Shown here: piece after piece, positions 36,344-46,468 of the stretch
Layout of the letters: every line of letters begins with the position of its first letter
How positions within the stretch are numbered: position 1 is the first letter of the stretch
Origin: Solidesulfovibrio carbinolicus
Lineage (GTDB): Bacteria > Desulfobacterota > Desulfovibrionia > Desulfovibrionales > Desulfovibrionaceae
Assembly (NCBI RefSeq): GCF_004135975.1
Contig: NZ_CP026538.1
Location: 2,666,001 to 2,730,000 of the forward strand
Reading direction: 5' to 3'
DNA length: 64,000 nucleotides
Made by a program: the position numbers and the translations under genes
Notes under the pieces: model-generated
The model's database searches: none
Seen by the model: only the letters and a program-made list of their open reading frames with translations
Told to the model about the DNA's origin: nothing

Positions 36344-37035
36344 CTAGAAAAAACGCCAAGCCACGGCCAGGCCCATGCCGCCGGCCAGGGCGGCGTAGGC
36401 CGGACGGTAGCGCAGGGACAAGACCGCCCCCAGGCTGCCGAGAATCCACAGCTGCCCCCAGCTCGCCCGGGAGGACGCAAGATACGGCCACACCATGGGC
36501 AGGGCCACCGCAAAAAGGGCAATAAGGCCGGCCAGGGCCACGGCAAAGACCAGCCCCTGGATGACCACGGTGTTGACCAAGGCCCGACGGACCAGCTTAC
36601 CCGGCTCAAATGGGGCGCGCTGGCGCTGGCGGGCGGCGGCGTAGCGGGAAAAGACGATGTTCTCCACCACTCGCTGGGCCCCTTCCAGGCCGGAAAACAG
36701 CCGGGCCAAGACCGAGGTGGCCCCGGCCACGCACAGGGCCTCGGCCGGGGTGGTCAGGGAAAAGACGTGCATAAGCGACAATCCGGCCAGGGTGGCGGCG
36801 GCGGCGTTGGGCGGGATGTGGGTGCCGGCGGGAATGCCGTCGAGCCAGAAAAGCTCGTAGAAGATGCAGAGACTAAGGGCGGCGGGCAAATCGCCCTGGC
36901 ACAGGCCCCAGGCCAGGCCGATGACCAGGGGGCGTTCCAGCAGGGCGGCGTTTACGGCAAAGCGGAACGAGGAGCACAGGACAAAAAAAAAGCGACGCCA
37001 AGGACGTGGAGCGCAATGTCGGCCTGATGGGTCAT
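36344..37035 (-). pseudogene. Mannose-family PTS IIC component, frameshifted in an A9 tract
   Basis: The gene can be read from ATG 37035 (MTHQADIALHVLGVAFF) up to a run of nine T's on the coding strand (36983-36991), then stops 9 codons later (27 residues in all). In the other frame the sequence continues as a complete IIC ('VLCSSFRFAVNAALLERPLV', 'FYELFWLDGIPAGTHIPPN') to 36344. Ten T's would give an intact 230-residue, multi-helix permease of normal size. This may be a real mutation, a phase-variable or slippage-controlled gene, or a sequencing error. It sits 42 bp after IIB in the PTS unit. An internal start at 36889 would give a truncated, unlikely 181-residue protein. Confidence 0.75.
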
Positions 37036-37077
37036 GGCATGGGCCTCGCGTGGGTTACCATTGGGTCGGCCGTCGCG

Positions 37078-37536
37078 TCAGATCCTGGGCTGGGCCGGGT
37101 CGCCCGGCACGCAACGGTAGTCCAGCCGCACGCCCTTGTCCCGGAAAAAATCCAGACAGGATTCGTCTTCCTTGGACAGGGCCACATGGGGACAGACTTG
37201 CCTCTTGCCCGGGGCGTAGTGGAGATTGCCAAGGTTCAAGTTGGCGAAATCGAACCCGTATTCGTAGGCGACCTGGGCATCGCGGCAACTGGCGAACAGG
37301 ATCAGCGCCTCGGGCAGGTCCAGGGGCGCATGGCTGAAATAGCCGGCCAGATCGGCCACGGGCAGAAACACAATGGCCACGCCGTCGGGGATGGCCAGGG
37401 ACATGATCTCCTGGCGGAGATGATCGGCGGCCAAGTCGTCGTTGACCACCACGATCCGGCTGGCGTGGGTAAACGGCAGCCAGGTCTCGATGATCTGGCC
37501 ATGAACGAGGCGGTTGTCGATGCGCACGAAGGCCAT
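37078..37536 (-). CDS. PTS mannose/sorbose-family IIB component
   Basis: 152 residues from MAFVRIDNRLVHGQIIETW; the active-site His lies in 'RLVHGQ', where phosphate arrives from IIA. The rest fits the IIB(sorbose) fold ('SRIVVVNDDLAADHLRQEIM', 'LALPDGV'-like strand as 'LAIPDGVAIVFLPVADL'). It is cytoplasmic and follows IIA by 2 bp. Sugar, if any, unknown: in Desulfovibrio these incomplete systems are thought to be mainly regulatory. Confidence 0.9.
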   Translation of the reverse strand: MAFVRIDNRLVHGQIIETWLPFTHASRIVVVNDDLAADHLRQEIMSLAIPDGVAIVFLPVADLAGYFSHAPLDLPEALILFASCRDAQVAYEYGFDFANLNLGNLHYAPGKRQVCPHVALSKEDESCLDFFRDKGVRLDYRCVPGDPAQPRI

Positions 37537-37538
37537 GG

Positions 37539-37976
37539 CTACCCCTCGGCCACCTTTTTGCGCAGCACCTCGCCAGCCACGACGATGCCCTGGCAACCGG
37601 CCTGCTTGGCCTCCACGGCCAGGGTTTGCAGGGGACGGGTGCGCGAACCCAAAATTTTGATGAGCATGGGCAAATTGACGCCGGTGAGGACCTCAAGCTG
37701 GCCCGAACCCAGAAGCGACAGGCTCATGTTGGTGGGCGTGCCGCCGAACATGTCGGTCAGCACCAGCACCCCGCCGCCCTGGTCGGTATCCTTGATGGCG
37801 GCCTTCAGCGCGGCCAGGGATTCGTCCACGGCCTTGGTCAGATCGACGCTGACGGCCTGGCAGTGCTGCTGGGGGCCGAGGATGAACTCGGCGGCGGCAA
37901 TGAGCCGCGACCCGTAGTCGGTGTGGGTGACGACCACCACGCCAACGGGCGCGTCCTTGAGGGGCTCGGCATTCAT
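37539..37976 (-). CDS. PTS mannose-family IIA component
   Basis: 145 residues from MNAEPLKDAPVG. 'VGVVVVTHTDYGSRLIAAAE' holds the phosphorylated His of the IIA(Man) fold, and 'VLVLTDMFGGTPTNMSLSL' is the family signature. It probably receives phosphate from HPr and passes it to IIB. The 259-bp gap before it, after rapZ, holds no gene and only a weak 6-bp hairpin (38011-38027). An upstream in-frame start at 38057 was rejected for lack of similarity. Confidence 0.9.
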   Translation of the reverse strand: MNAEPLKDAPVGVVVVTHTDYGSRLIAAAEFILGPQQHCQAVSVDLTKAVDESLAALKAAIKDTDQGGGVLVLTDMFGGTPTNMSLSLLGSGQLEVLTGVNLPMLIKILGSRTRPLQTLAVEAKQAGCQGIVVAGEVLRKKVAEG

Positions 37977-38235
37977 AGACAGGCATCCCGGAGCATGTCG
38001 CCCCCGTCTTGACGGTTTGAGACCGTCGGCATTGCATCCCGCTTCCGTCCCGGCCACGCCGCGCGGAAGCCCAAGATCTCACACGATAATCATCCGCGAA
38101 CGAGACTGCCGGGCCGGCAAGGCGACCAGCCGGGATGGCGTCGCCATCGCCAAAAGCGAAAGCCCCTGGGCCGGGTAAACCGCCCCGCCGCTCTCGCCGG
38201 CAACCCCCGTTGCCGTAGCGCTTAAGACCTGCGGC

Positions 38236-39123
38236 CTAGCCGCGTTCAATGTGCCGATGTTCAAGGGAGATATTGTAGCCAGCCTTGGAGAGCGTGTCAA
38301 AGACCGACTCGGCCACGGCCACCGAACGGTGGCGGCCGCCGGTACAGCCAAAGGCCAGGGTCAGGCGGTAACGCCCTTCCTTGGCGTACAGCGGGAGCAG
38401 ATAGAGCAGAAATTCGGTCAGCCGGCGCAAAAACTCCCGGCCCGGTTCCTCGGCCAGGACGTAATCGCGCACCGCCGCTTCCTTGCCCGTGCGCTCGCGC
38501 AGTTCCTTGTTGAAATAGGGATTGGGCAAAAAGCGCAGGTCGAAAACCATGTCGGCCTCGGAGGGCGGGCCGTACTTGAAGCCGAAGCTCATGACGTGGA
38601 CCTTGAGGGTTCCGGCGGTGGGCCGGATGGAAGCCCATTTCTCCTGGAGCTTGCGGCGCAGATCGTGGATGGTGAAATGGGTGGTGTCCAGCACCATGTC
38701 GGCGGCGTCGCGAAGGGGGCGCATGCGTTCGCGCTCGGCCACGACCGCTTGCTCAAGGCCCCTCTCGGCGCTTTCCAAAGGATGCGGGCGGCGAGTAGTG
38801 GCGTAGCGGCGGATGATCTCGCCGTTGTCGGCCTCGAAAAAGATGATCTGGGTGAGGTCCTGTTTGCGCCGCACCTCGGCCAGGGTCGCGCCCCAGTCGG
38901 TGTCGAGGTCGGCTTGGCGCACGTCCATGCCCAGGGCCAGGCCTTTGTAGCGCTGGCCGCCCTTGTCGTCGAAAAGGCTCATGAGCTTGGGCACGAGGCT
39001 GACCGGCAACCCGTCCACGCAAAAAAAACCCAGGTCCTCGAAGACGCGAAGGGCTGTGGATTTTCCGGACCCGGACAGGCCGGTCAAGATAACGACGGGG
39101 AGTTCCCTGGCCGCATGTTCCAT
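38236..39123 (-). CDS. rapZ: RNase adapter / nucleotide-binding protein RapZ
   Basis: 295 residues starting MEHAARELPVVILTGLSGSGKST, with the Walker A at residues 15-23, 'GFFCVDGLPVSLVPKL', 'IIFFEADNGEIIRRYATTRR' and the C-terminal 'FGCTGGRHRSVAVAE' motif. In enterobacteria RapZ directs RNase E to the GlmZ sRNA to control glmS and so GlcN6P. It sits downstream of ptsN as in many proteobacteria. A striking 16-bp inverted repeat separates the two genes. Confidence 0.94.
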   Translation of the reverse strand: MEHAARELPVVILTGLSGSGKSTALRVFEDLGFFCVDGLPVSLVPKLMSLFDDKGGQRYKGLALGMDVRQADLDTDWGATLAEVRRKQDLTQIIFFEADNGEIIRRYATTRRPHPLESAERGLEQAVVAERERMRPLRDAADMVLDTTHFTIHDLRRKLQEKWASIRPTAGTLKVHVMSFGFKYGPPSEADMVFDLRFLPNPYFNKELRERTGKEAAVRDYVLAEEPGREFLRRLTEFLLYLLPLYAKEGRYRLTLAFGCTGGRHRSVAVAESVFDTLSKAGYNISLEHRHIERG

Positions 39124-39156
39124 GGCATTCACCTTCCGGCCCAAGGGCTTAACAAA

Positions 39157-39194
39157 TTTCCCGCGCGTTTGTGTGACGACAAACGCGCGGGAAA
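39157..39194. repeat. Perfect 16-bp inverted repeat between ptsN and rapZ
   Basis: TTTCCCGCGCGTTTGT (39157-39172) and its exact complement (39179-39194) flank a 6-base loop. On the plus strand it is followed by CGTTTTTT, and on the minus (coding) strand by TTTGTTAAG. It could be an attenuator or RNA-processing site within the operon, or a terminator for a plus-strand RNA. Confidence 0.7.
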
Positions 39195-39211
39195 CGTTTT
39201 TTCAGGCAGCC

Positions 39212-39661
39212 TTAGGCGGCGGCGAGCACCTGCCGCAAGGCCTCGTCGGTTTCGGCGGCCAAAAAGGCCCGCCGGAAGGATTCGTCGGACAAAAGCCGCG
39301 AGATGTGGGCCAGAATGCGCAAATGCAGGCCCGCGACATGCTCGGGCGCGAGCACCAGGAAGAAGATGCGGCAGGGCTTGAAGTCCAGCGCATCGAAGCT
39401 GACGCCCGCAAGGCTTCTCCCGACGACGATGACGATGCGTTCGAGGCTCTCCATCTTGCCGTGGGGAATGGCCACCCCGTCGCCGATGCCCGTGGTGCCG
39501 AGGTTTTCCCGGTCGAGCAGCACCTGATGGGCGCGTTTGGCGTCAAAATCGGGCCACTGCTTCTTGATGGGGGCCACGAGCTCGGCCAACACTTCGGACT
39601 TGGACTCCGACGCAAGATTCCCGATGACGAACTCGGGCTGGAGATAGTCCTCTAACCGCAT
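39212..39661 (-). CDS. ptsN: PTS IIA-like nitrogen-regulatory protein
   Basis: 149 residues of the fructose/mannitol IIA (EIIA-Ntr) fold. The phosphorylated His is in 'DGVAIPHGKMESL', with 'FLVLAPEHVAGLHLRILAHIS' later. Such proteins regulate rather than transport. Its ATG directly abuts the hpf stop, and it lies in the classic rpoN-hpf-ptsN-rapZ order, so it is the endpoint of a nitrogen PTS relay. Confidence 0.95.
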   Translation of the reverse strand: MRLEDYLQPEFVIGNLASESKSEVLAELVAPIKKQWPDFDAKRAHQVLLDRENLGTTGIGDGVAIPHGKMESLERIVIVVGRSLAGVSFDALDFKPCRIFFLVLAPEHVAGLHLRILAHISRLLSDESFRRAFLAAETDEALRQVLAAA

Positions 39662-40210
39662 CTAAGCGCCCGTTCCAGGATCGATGAGGCCGAAGTCGCC
39701 GTTGCGCAGGCGGTAGATGACGTTGGGCCGTTCGGTTTCGGAGTTGATGAACACCAAAAATTCGTACTTGAGGGCCTCAAGCTGCATGGCGGCTTCTTCC
39801 ACGGCCATGGGCTTGGGCTGGTACTCGTCGGTTTCGATGATGGTGGGCACGCGGCCGCCGGCGGCGTCCTCGCTGATGCTGATGACGTCCATGCGGACCT
39901 GCTCCACGGTCTGGCGGCGGCGGTCCTTTTGCTTCTCGCGGAACTTCTTGGCCTGAGCCTCGATCTTGTCGAGGATCAGGTCAATGGTGGAGTACATGTC
40001 CTCGGAGGTTTCATGGGCCGAGATATGCATATTGTCGGCCAGGAAGATGACGTCGGCCATCTGCCGGGTCTTTTCCACGGCCAGGTTGACCTGGACTTCC
40101 GAGGTGTCGGTGGACGAGGTGTACTTGCCAAGCTTTTCAAAGCGCTTCCTGGCATAATCGCGCAAATGGTCAGACGGCTCGAAATTCTTGAAATTAAAGG
40201 TGATGTTCAT
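39662..40210 (-). CDS. hpf: Long-form ribosome hibernation promoting factor
   Basis: 182 residues from MNITFNFKNFEPSDHLRDYA with GGAGG upstream. The N-terminal ~100 residues are the S30AE domain ('KTRQMADVIFLADNMHISA', 'DMYSTIDLILDKIEAQ'), a charged linker follows, and the C-terminal ~55 residues ('PMAVEEAAMQLEALKYEFLV', 'VIYRLRNGDFGLIDP') form the dimerisation domain of long HPF. That form pairs ribosomes into inactive 100S dimers in stationary phase. It is co-transcribed after rpoN. Confidence 0.95.
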   Translation of the reverse strand: MNITFNFKNFEPSDHLRDYARKRFEKLGKYTSSTDTSEVQVNLAVEKTRQMADVIFLADNMHISAHETSEDMYSTIDLILDKIEAQAKKFREKQKDRRRQTVEQVRMDVISISEDAAGGRVPTIIETDEYQPKPMAVEEAAMQLEALKYEFLVFINSETERPNVIYRLRNGDFGLIDPGTGA

Positions 40211-40260
40211 AGAATCCTCCAGGCTGGCGTGGTGAGGGGCCGGAATCCCGGCCCGAAGCA

Positions 40261-41691
40261 TCAGAAAACCGCCTTGCGCTTCGACGACGACTCGATTCCC
40301 ATGGCCGTGCGGTACTTGGCCACGGTTCGCCGGGCGATGTTGATTTGCAGCTCGTCTTTGAGCATGTCGGCGATGGCCTCGTCGCTGATGGGCTTCTTGG
40401 CGTTCTCGCCGGAAATAATCCGCTTGATCATGGCCTTGACCGATTCGGAACCCACGGTGCCGCCGTCGTCGAGCTCCAGGGCGCTGTTGAAAAAGAACTT
40501 GAGCTCGAAAATGCCGTGGGGCGTGGCCACGTACTTGTTGGACGTGATGCGGCTGACGGTGGACTCATGCATGCTGATGTCGTCGGCCACGTCCTTGAGG
40601 ATCAGCGGCCGCAGCCGGGTCACGCCGTCCTCGAAAAAGCCGCGCTGAAACTTCACGATGCTCTCCAAAACCTTATAAAGCGTGCGCTGGCGCTGGTACA
40701 GGCTCTTCATGAGCCACATGGCCGAACGCATCTTATCCTGGAGGTAGTCCTTGTCCTTGTCGTTTCGCGGCAGGCTGCCGTCGGTGTAGGACATGTTGAG
40801 TCCCAGGCGCGGCATCCCCTCCTCGTTGAGCAGGATGACGAAGTCCTCGCCGTACTTGTAGACGAAGGCGTCCGGGCTGACGTAGATCGGGTCGCCCGAA
40901 CCATAGCTGGCCCCGGGCATGGGATCGAGGGTCTGGATCAGCTCCAGGTATTCCTTGAGCTTTTCCATGGTCAGGTGAAATTTCTTGGCCAGGGGCTTGT
41001 AGCGCTTCTTTTCGAGGTCTTCGAGATGCTCGCGAACGAGTTCGATCAGGATGGGATCGTCATAGCCGTAGACCTCGATTTGTATGAGCAGGCATTCGCT
41101 GGGAGTGCGGGCGGCCACGCCCACGGGATCGAAGCGCTGGAGACGGTGGAGCACCTTTTCGACATGGGCCGGGTCGGCGTTGGCCATGCCGGCGATTTCC
41201 TCCACCGTGGCCCGCAGATAGCCCGAGGAATTGAGGCTGCCGACGATGGTCTCGCCGATCTCGACTTCCTTGGCCGTAAAATTAGACAGGTGCATCTGCC
41301 AGCCGAGGTGGCCGTCGAGGGACGGCTTGGAGGCCAAACGGGCGTCGAAAGCCATGCCCTCCTCGGGCACTTCCAGGTCGCGGGACAGGGACTGCTTGCT
41401 CGTGCTGGCGAAATCGCCAAGGTAGTCGTCCCACTCGGCGTTTTTGAGCAGTTCCTTTTCGATGGCCGCGTCGGCTCCCGTGGGGCCGTTGTTGTCCTCG
41501 ACCATGACGCGTTCGGGCTGGCGGTCCTCCTCGACGGATTCCTCCAGAAGAGGATTTTCCAAAAGCTCCTGCTGCACGCTTTCAAGCAGCTCCAGCCGCG
41601 ACAGCTGCAAGAGCTTGATGGCTTGCTGCAGCTGGGGGGTCATCACCAGCTGTTGGGAAAGCTTGAGTTGCTGCCGCAGTTCCAGGGCCAT
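40261..41691 (-). CDS. rpoN: RNA polymerase sigma-54 factor
   Basis: 476 residues. The N-terminus is the Gln/Leu-rich activator-interaction region ('MALELRQQLKLSQQLVMTP'), followed by an acidic linker, the core-binding region, a helix-turn-helix, and the RpoN box 'IARRTVAKYR' near the C-terminus that reads the -24 promoter element. All regions appear intact. At least two good promoter candidates in this window match its consensus. It heads the rpoN-hpf-ptsN-rapZ unit and lies 131 bp after kdsC, with a terminator in between. Confidence 0.97.
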   Translation of the reverse strand: MALELRQQLKLSQQLVMTPQLQQAIKLLQLSRLELLESVQQELLENPLLEESVEEDRQPERVMVEDNNGPTGADAAIEKELLKNAEWDDYLGDFASTSKQSLSRDLEVPEEGMAFDARLASKPSLDGHLGWQMHLSNFTAKEVEIGETIVGSLNSSGYLRATVEEIAGMANADPAHVEKVLHRLQRFDPVGVAARTPSECLLIQIEVYGYDDPILIELVREHLEDLEKKRYKPLAKKFHLTMEKLKEYLELIQTLDPMPGASYGSGDPIYVSPDAFVYKYGEDFVILLNEEGMPRLGLNMSYTDGSLPRNDKDKDYLQDKMRSAMWLMKSLYQRQRTLYKVLESIVKFQRGFFEDGVTRLRPLILKDVADDISMHESTVSRITSNKYVATPHGIFELKFFFNSALELDDGGTVGSESVKAMIKRIISGENAKKPISDEAIADMLKDELQINIARRTVAKYRTAMGIESSSKRKAVF

Positions 41692-41773
41692 GCTTACCGC
41701 CGTGCTCGAATGTCGTTGACGTTATCGGGAATTGTCTGTGGGCCTTGCCCGGACGAGGGCCACCCCGCCCAAC

Positions 41774-41805
41774 AAAAACCATGCCACAATTGAAGCCTTG
41801 TGGCA
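41774..41805 (-). terminator. Terminator between kdsC and rpoN
   Basis: Minus-strand TGCCACAA-N8-TTGTGGCA, a perfect 8-bp stem (41782-41789 with 41798-41805), followed by GGTTTTTG. It lies 18 bp beyond the kdsC stop. Confidence 0.75.
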
Positions 41806-41822
41806 ATCGGCACTATCGGCCT

Positions 41823-42359
41823 TCAGCCGAGGAACCACTGGTAGGCGGCTTCCAACCGGCCCTTGGCGGCCAAAATATAACGCACGGCCTCGCGCACCGC
41901 GCCCTGCCCTCCCCCGCGCCGCGACACCCACAAGGCCAGATCAAGGATCTCCGGCTGGGCGTCGGCCACGGCCATGGGCAGCCCGACCAGCTCCATGGGG
42001 CCGGCGTCCACCCAATCGTCGCCGAGAAAGGCGGCCTGATGCGGGGCCAACCCGGCCCGGGCGAGAATGCCTTCCAGCACACCCACCTTGCGGTAGTGGC
42101 CGGGGTGGTACTCCTCGATGCCCAGTTCCCGCATCCGGGCGGCCACGGCCGGGCTGTCCAGGCCGCTTATGACCGCCACGGCCAGTCCCGCCGCCTGGGC
42201 CGCCTTGATGCCCAACCCGTCGTGGACATGGAAACGCTTGATCACCTCGCCCCGGGCATCGACGTAGATGCCGCCGTCGGTCATGACCCCATCAACGTCG
42301 AGCACCAGCAGCTCCACGTCCCGGGCGCGCGCAATGGCCAGTTTGGCGTCTTCGGACAT
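41823..42359 (-). CDS. kdsC: 3-deoxy-D-manno-octulosonate 8-phosphate phosphatase
   Basis: 178 residues, HAD superfamily. The nucleophile/acid pair is Asp21 and Asp23 in 'LLVLDVDGVMTDGGIYV', with 'RFHVHDGLGIKAAQAAGL', 'VISGLDSPAVAARM' and 'AFLGDDWVDAGPM' completing the C1-type HAD active site. It removes phosphate from KDO-8-P in lipid A core synthesis. In relatives, as I remember, kdsA precedes it and lptCAB follow before rpoN; none is here, and terminators flank it on both sides. Confidence 0.93.
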   Translation of the reverse strand: MSEDAKLAIARARDVELLVLDVDGVMTDGGIYVDARGEVIKRFHVHDGLGIKAAQAAGLAVAVISGLDSPAVAARMRELGIEEYHPGHYRKVGVLEGILARAGLAPHQAAFLGDDWVDAGPMELVGLPMAVADAQPEILDLALWVSRRGGGQGAVREAVRYILAAKGRLEAAYQWFLG

Positions 42360-42509
42360 AATAGACTCCCTTTGCGATACGACGGCCGCGAAGCGAAAAA
42401 GCAACGCCCTACCCTGGCCGCCGACAGGCGCAATCTAGCCCAAAAATCGCACCATGACCAGAAGATAAACGTTTTTAGAGCCTTGCCAAGCCATGCAGCC
42501 CTTTGGCCC

Positions 42510-42542
42510 AAAAAAAGTCCGGAGAAGCCGCCTTCCCCGGAC
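42510..42542 (-). terminator. Terminator after pyrG
   Basis: Minus-strand 11-bp stem with one G-U pair (42532-42542 with 42517-42527), tetraloop, then TTTTTTT. It lies 27 bp past the pyrG stop. Confidence 0.9.
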
Positions 42543-42569
42543 CGAGCCATCTTTTTGCGCTTGGGCCGT

Positions 42570-45206
<2,637 letters not shown>

Positions 45207-45208
45207 CT

Positions 45209-45246
45209 ACGGCCCGGCCGGGGACCTCCCGCGCCGGGCCGTTTTT
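45209..45246 (+). terminator. Terminator after the purQ-like gene
   Basis: Ten-bp stem ACGGCCCGGC/GCCGGGCCGT (45209-45218 with 45233-45242) followed by TTTT, 20 bp past the stop. Confidence 0.85.
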
Positions 45247-45468
45247 GCCGCTGCCCATCCCAGGACGCCGTTGGCCAAGGTCGCAACCGCCGCCAAACGC
45301 GCAGCGTCGTCCAGATTTCGGCCTGTAAAGGCGTTGCCGCGTCCATGGTGTCGGACCTTCCGGCGACCAAGAAAGCCGTGTGCCCTGTACTTCTGGCCAC
45401 CGTGCCGCCTCAACAAGAACCTCTATTACCGCGCTCCCCTTGCCGAGTGCGCCAGCCGGACAAACGCC

Positions 45469-46002
45469 ATGGCCCTGGTTCCCGTCAGACGCTTCGACGC
45501 CGCCTGTGGCGAACTGCCCGCCCCGCCGCCGGGCTGGCCGGATTTCGAGGCGGTGATGGCCCTGGCCCTGGCCGAGGCCCGGGCGGCGGCGGTTCTGGGC
45601 GAGACGCCGGTGGGCGCTGTTTTGCTCTCCGCCGACGGCGAACTGCTGGCCCGGGCCGGCAACGCGCCCATCACCACAAACGATCCCACGGCCCACGCCG
45701 AGATGCGGGTCTTGCGCCAGGCGGCGGCCAAGGTCGGCAACTACCGGCTGCCGGGCACGATCCTGGCCGTGACCCTGGAGCCGTGCCTCATGTGCCTGGG
45801 GGCCATGATCCACGCCCGTGTGGGCCTGCTCGTCTATGGCGCGACCGACCCGCGCACCGGGGTCGTCGATTCCCGGCTGCCCGGCCCGGACCTGCCCTTT
45901 TTCAACCACCACTTCGACGTCGTGTCCGGAATCATGGCCGGGGAATGCGGCGGACTGTTGCGGGATTTTTTCCGGGAAAAGCGGCGCGGTGGAGCGGGTT
46001 GA
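45469..46002 (+). CDS. tadA: tRNA-specific adenosine deaminase
   Basis: 177 residues. Zinc site 'DPTAHAEMRVLRQ' (His with catalytic Glu) and 'TLEPCLMCLGAMIHARVGLL' (the two Cys), plus 'GVVDSRL'. It deaminates the wobble adenosine of tRNA-Arg(ACG) to inosine. ATG 45469 was chosen because the longer frame to 45271 has a different, unsupported composition; no ribosome site is obvious. It lies just upstream of a tRNA-Ser gene but is probably independent. Confidence 0.93.
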   Translation: MALVPVRRFDAACGELPAPPPGWPDFEAVMALALAEARAAAVLGETPVGAVLLSADGELLARAGNAPITTNDPTAHAEMRVLRQAAAKVGNYRLPGTILAVTLEPCLMCLGAMIHARVGLLVYGATDPRTGVVDSRLPGPDLPFFNHHFDVVSGIMAGECGGLLRDFFREKRRGGAG

Positions 46003-46032
46003 GGCGTGATTGCGGCCCACGCGAAAAAATGC

Positions 46033-46059
46033 TTGCCAACCAGCCGGGCCGAGGATAAT
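46033..46059 (+). promoter_or_regulatory. Possible promoter for tRNA-Ser
   Basis: TTGCCA (46033-46038) and GATAAT (46054-46059), with a short 15-base spacer, 28 bp before the tRNA. Good boxes, non-ideal spacing. Confidence 0.4.
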
Positions 46060-46087
46060 TTGCCGACTCCCTTCCAGCTCTCTGTGC

Positions 46088-46181
46088 GGAGAGGTACCGA
46101 AGTGGTCGTAACGGGCCCGACTCGAAATCGGGTTGCGGGTTAATAGCCTGCACGTGGGTTCGAATCCCACCCTCTCCGCCA
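46088..46181 (+). tRNA. tRNA-Ser(CGA)
   Basis: A 94-nt class II tRNA including an encoded CCA. The acceptor stem GGAGAGG pairs with CCTCTCC, the anticodon stem CCCGA/TCGGG closes loop CTCGAAA with anticodon CGA, there is a long variable arm, and the T-arm is GTGGG-TTCGAAT-CCCAC. It reads UCG codons. No copy of its 3' end was seen nearby, so there is no sign of an integrated element. Confidence 0.95.
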
Positions 46182-46380
46182 ATTGATCAACAAAACAAGC
46201 TAGTTACAATATCCAGCGACGCACAAACGCCGCTGATTTCTTGCGTCCCAATACGGCCTGCCCCACGACCTCTTCCCTCTCCCGCAAATAAAAATTACGC
46301 CCTCGCCCCGCGGTTCTACGCCGCCCCCATGTCCCAGGGTTGTAGCCGGGCCATCGACAGCCCCTTGAAGGAGGTTTTCG

Positions 46381-46468
46381 ATGGATACGCTCTGTTGCGT
46401 CCTCACCCTGCCTTGTCGTCGGTCTTTTCGGCCTGATCGAAAGGCTTAATCGGCTGGACAGGAGTTGA
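46381..46468 (+). pseudogene. KdpF-like single-helix micro-ORF with a one-base frameshift
   Basis: A strong AAGGAGG lies seven bases before an ATG. Translation starts MDTLCCVLTL and then goes wrong (22 residues in all, TAA at 46447). Removing one base near 46411 continues the peptide as 'LVVGLFGLIERLNRLDRS' (28 residues, TGA 46466), a convincing membrane helix with charged end. That resembles the tiny KdpF subunits that precede kdpA, but no kdp gene follows. The 199 bp between the tRNA and this ORF hold nothing else recognisable. Confidence 0.4.

Noticed and set aside
38079-38351. 90-codon minus-strand ORF in the rapZ to IIA gap
   Set aside because: Overlaps the rapZ coding end in another frame, with no ribosome site or recognisable motif.
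46088-46181. tRNA-Ser as an integration site for a mobile element
   Set aside because: No integrase and no second copy of the tRNA 3' end were seen downstream.
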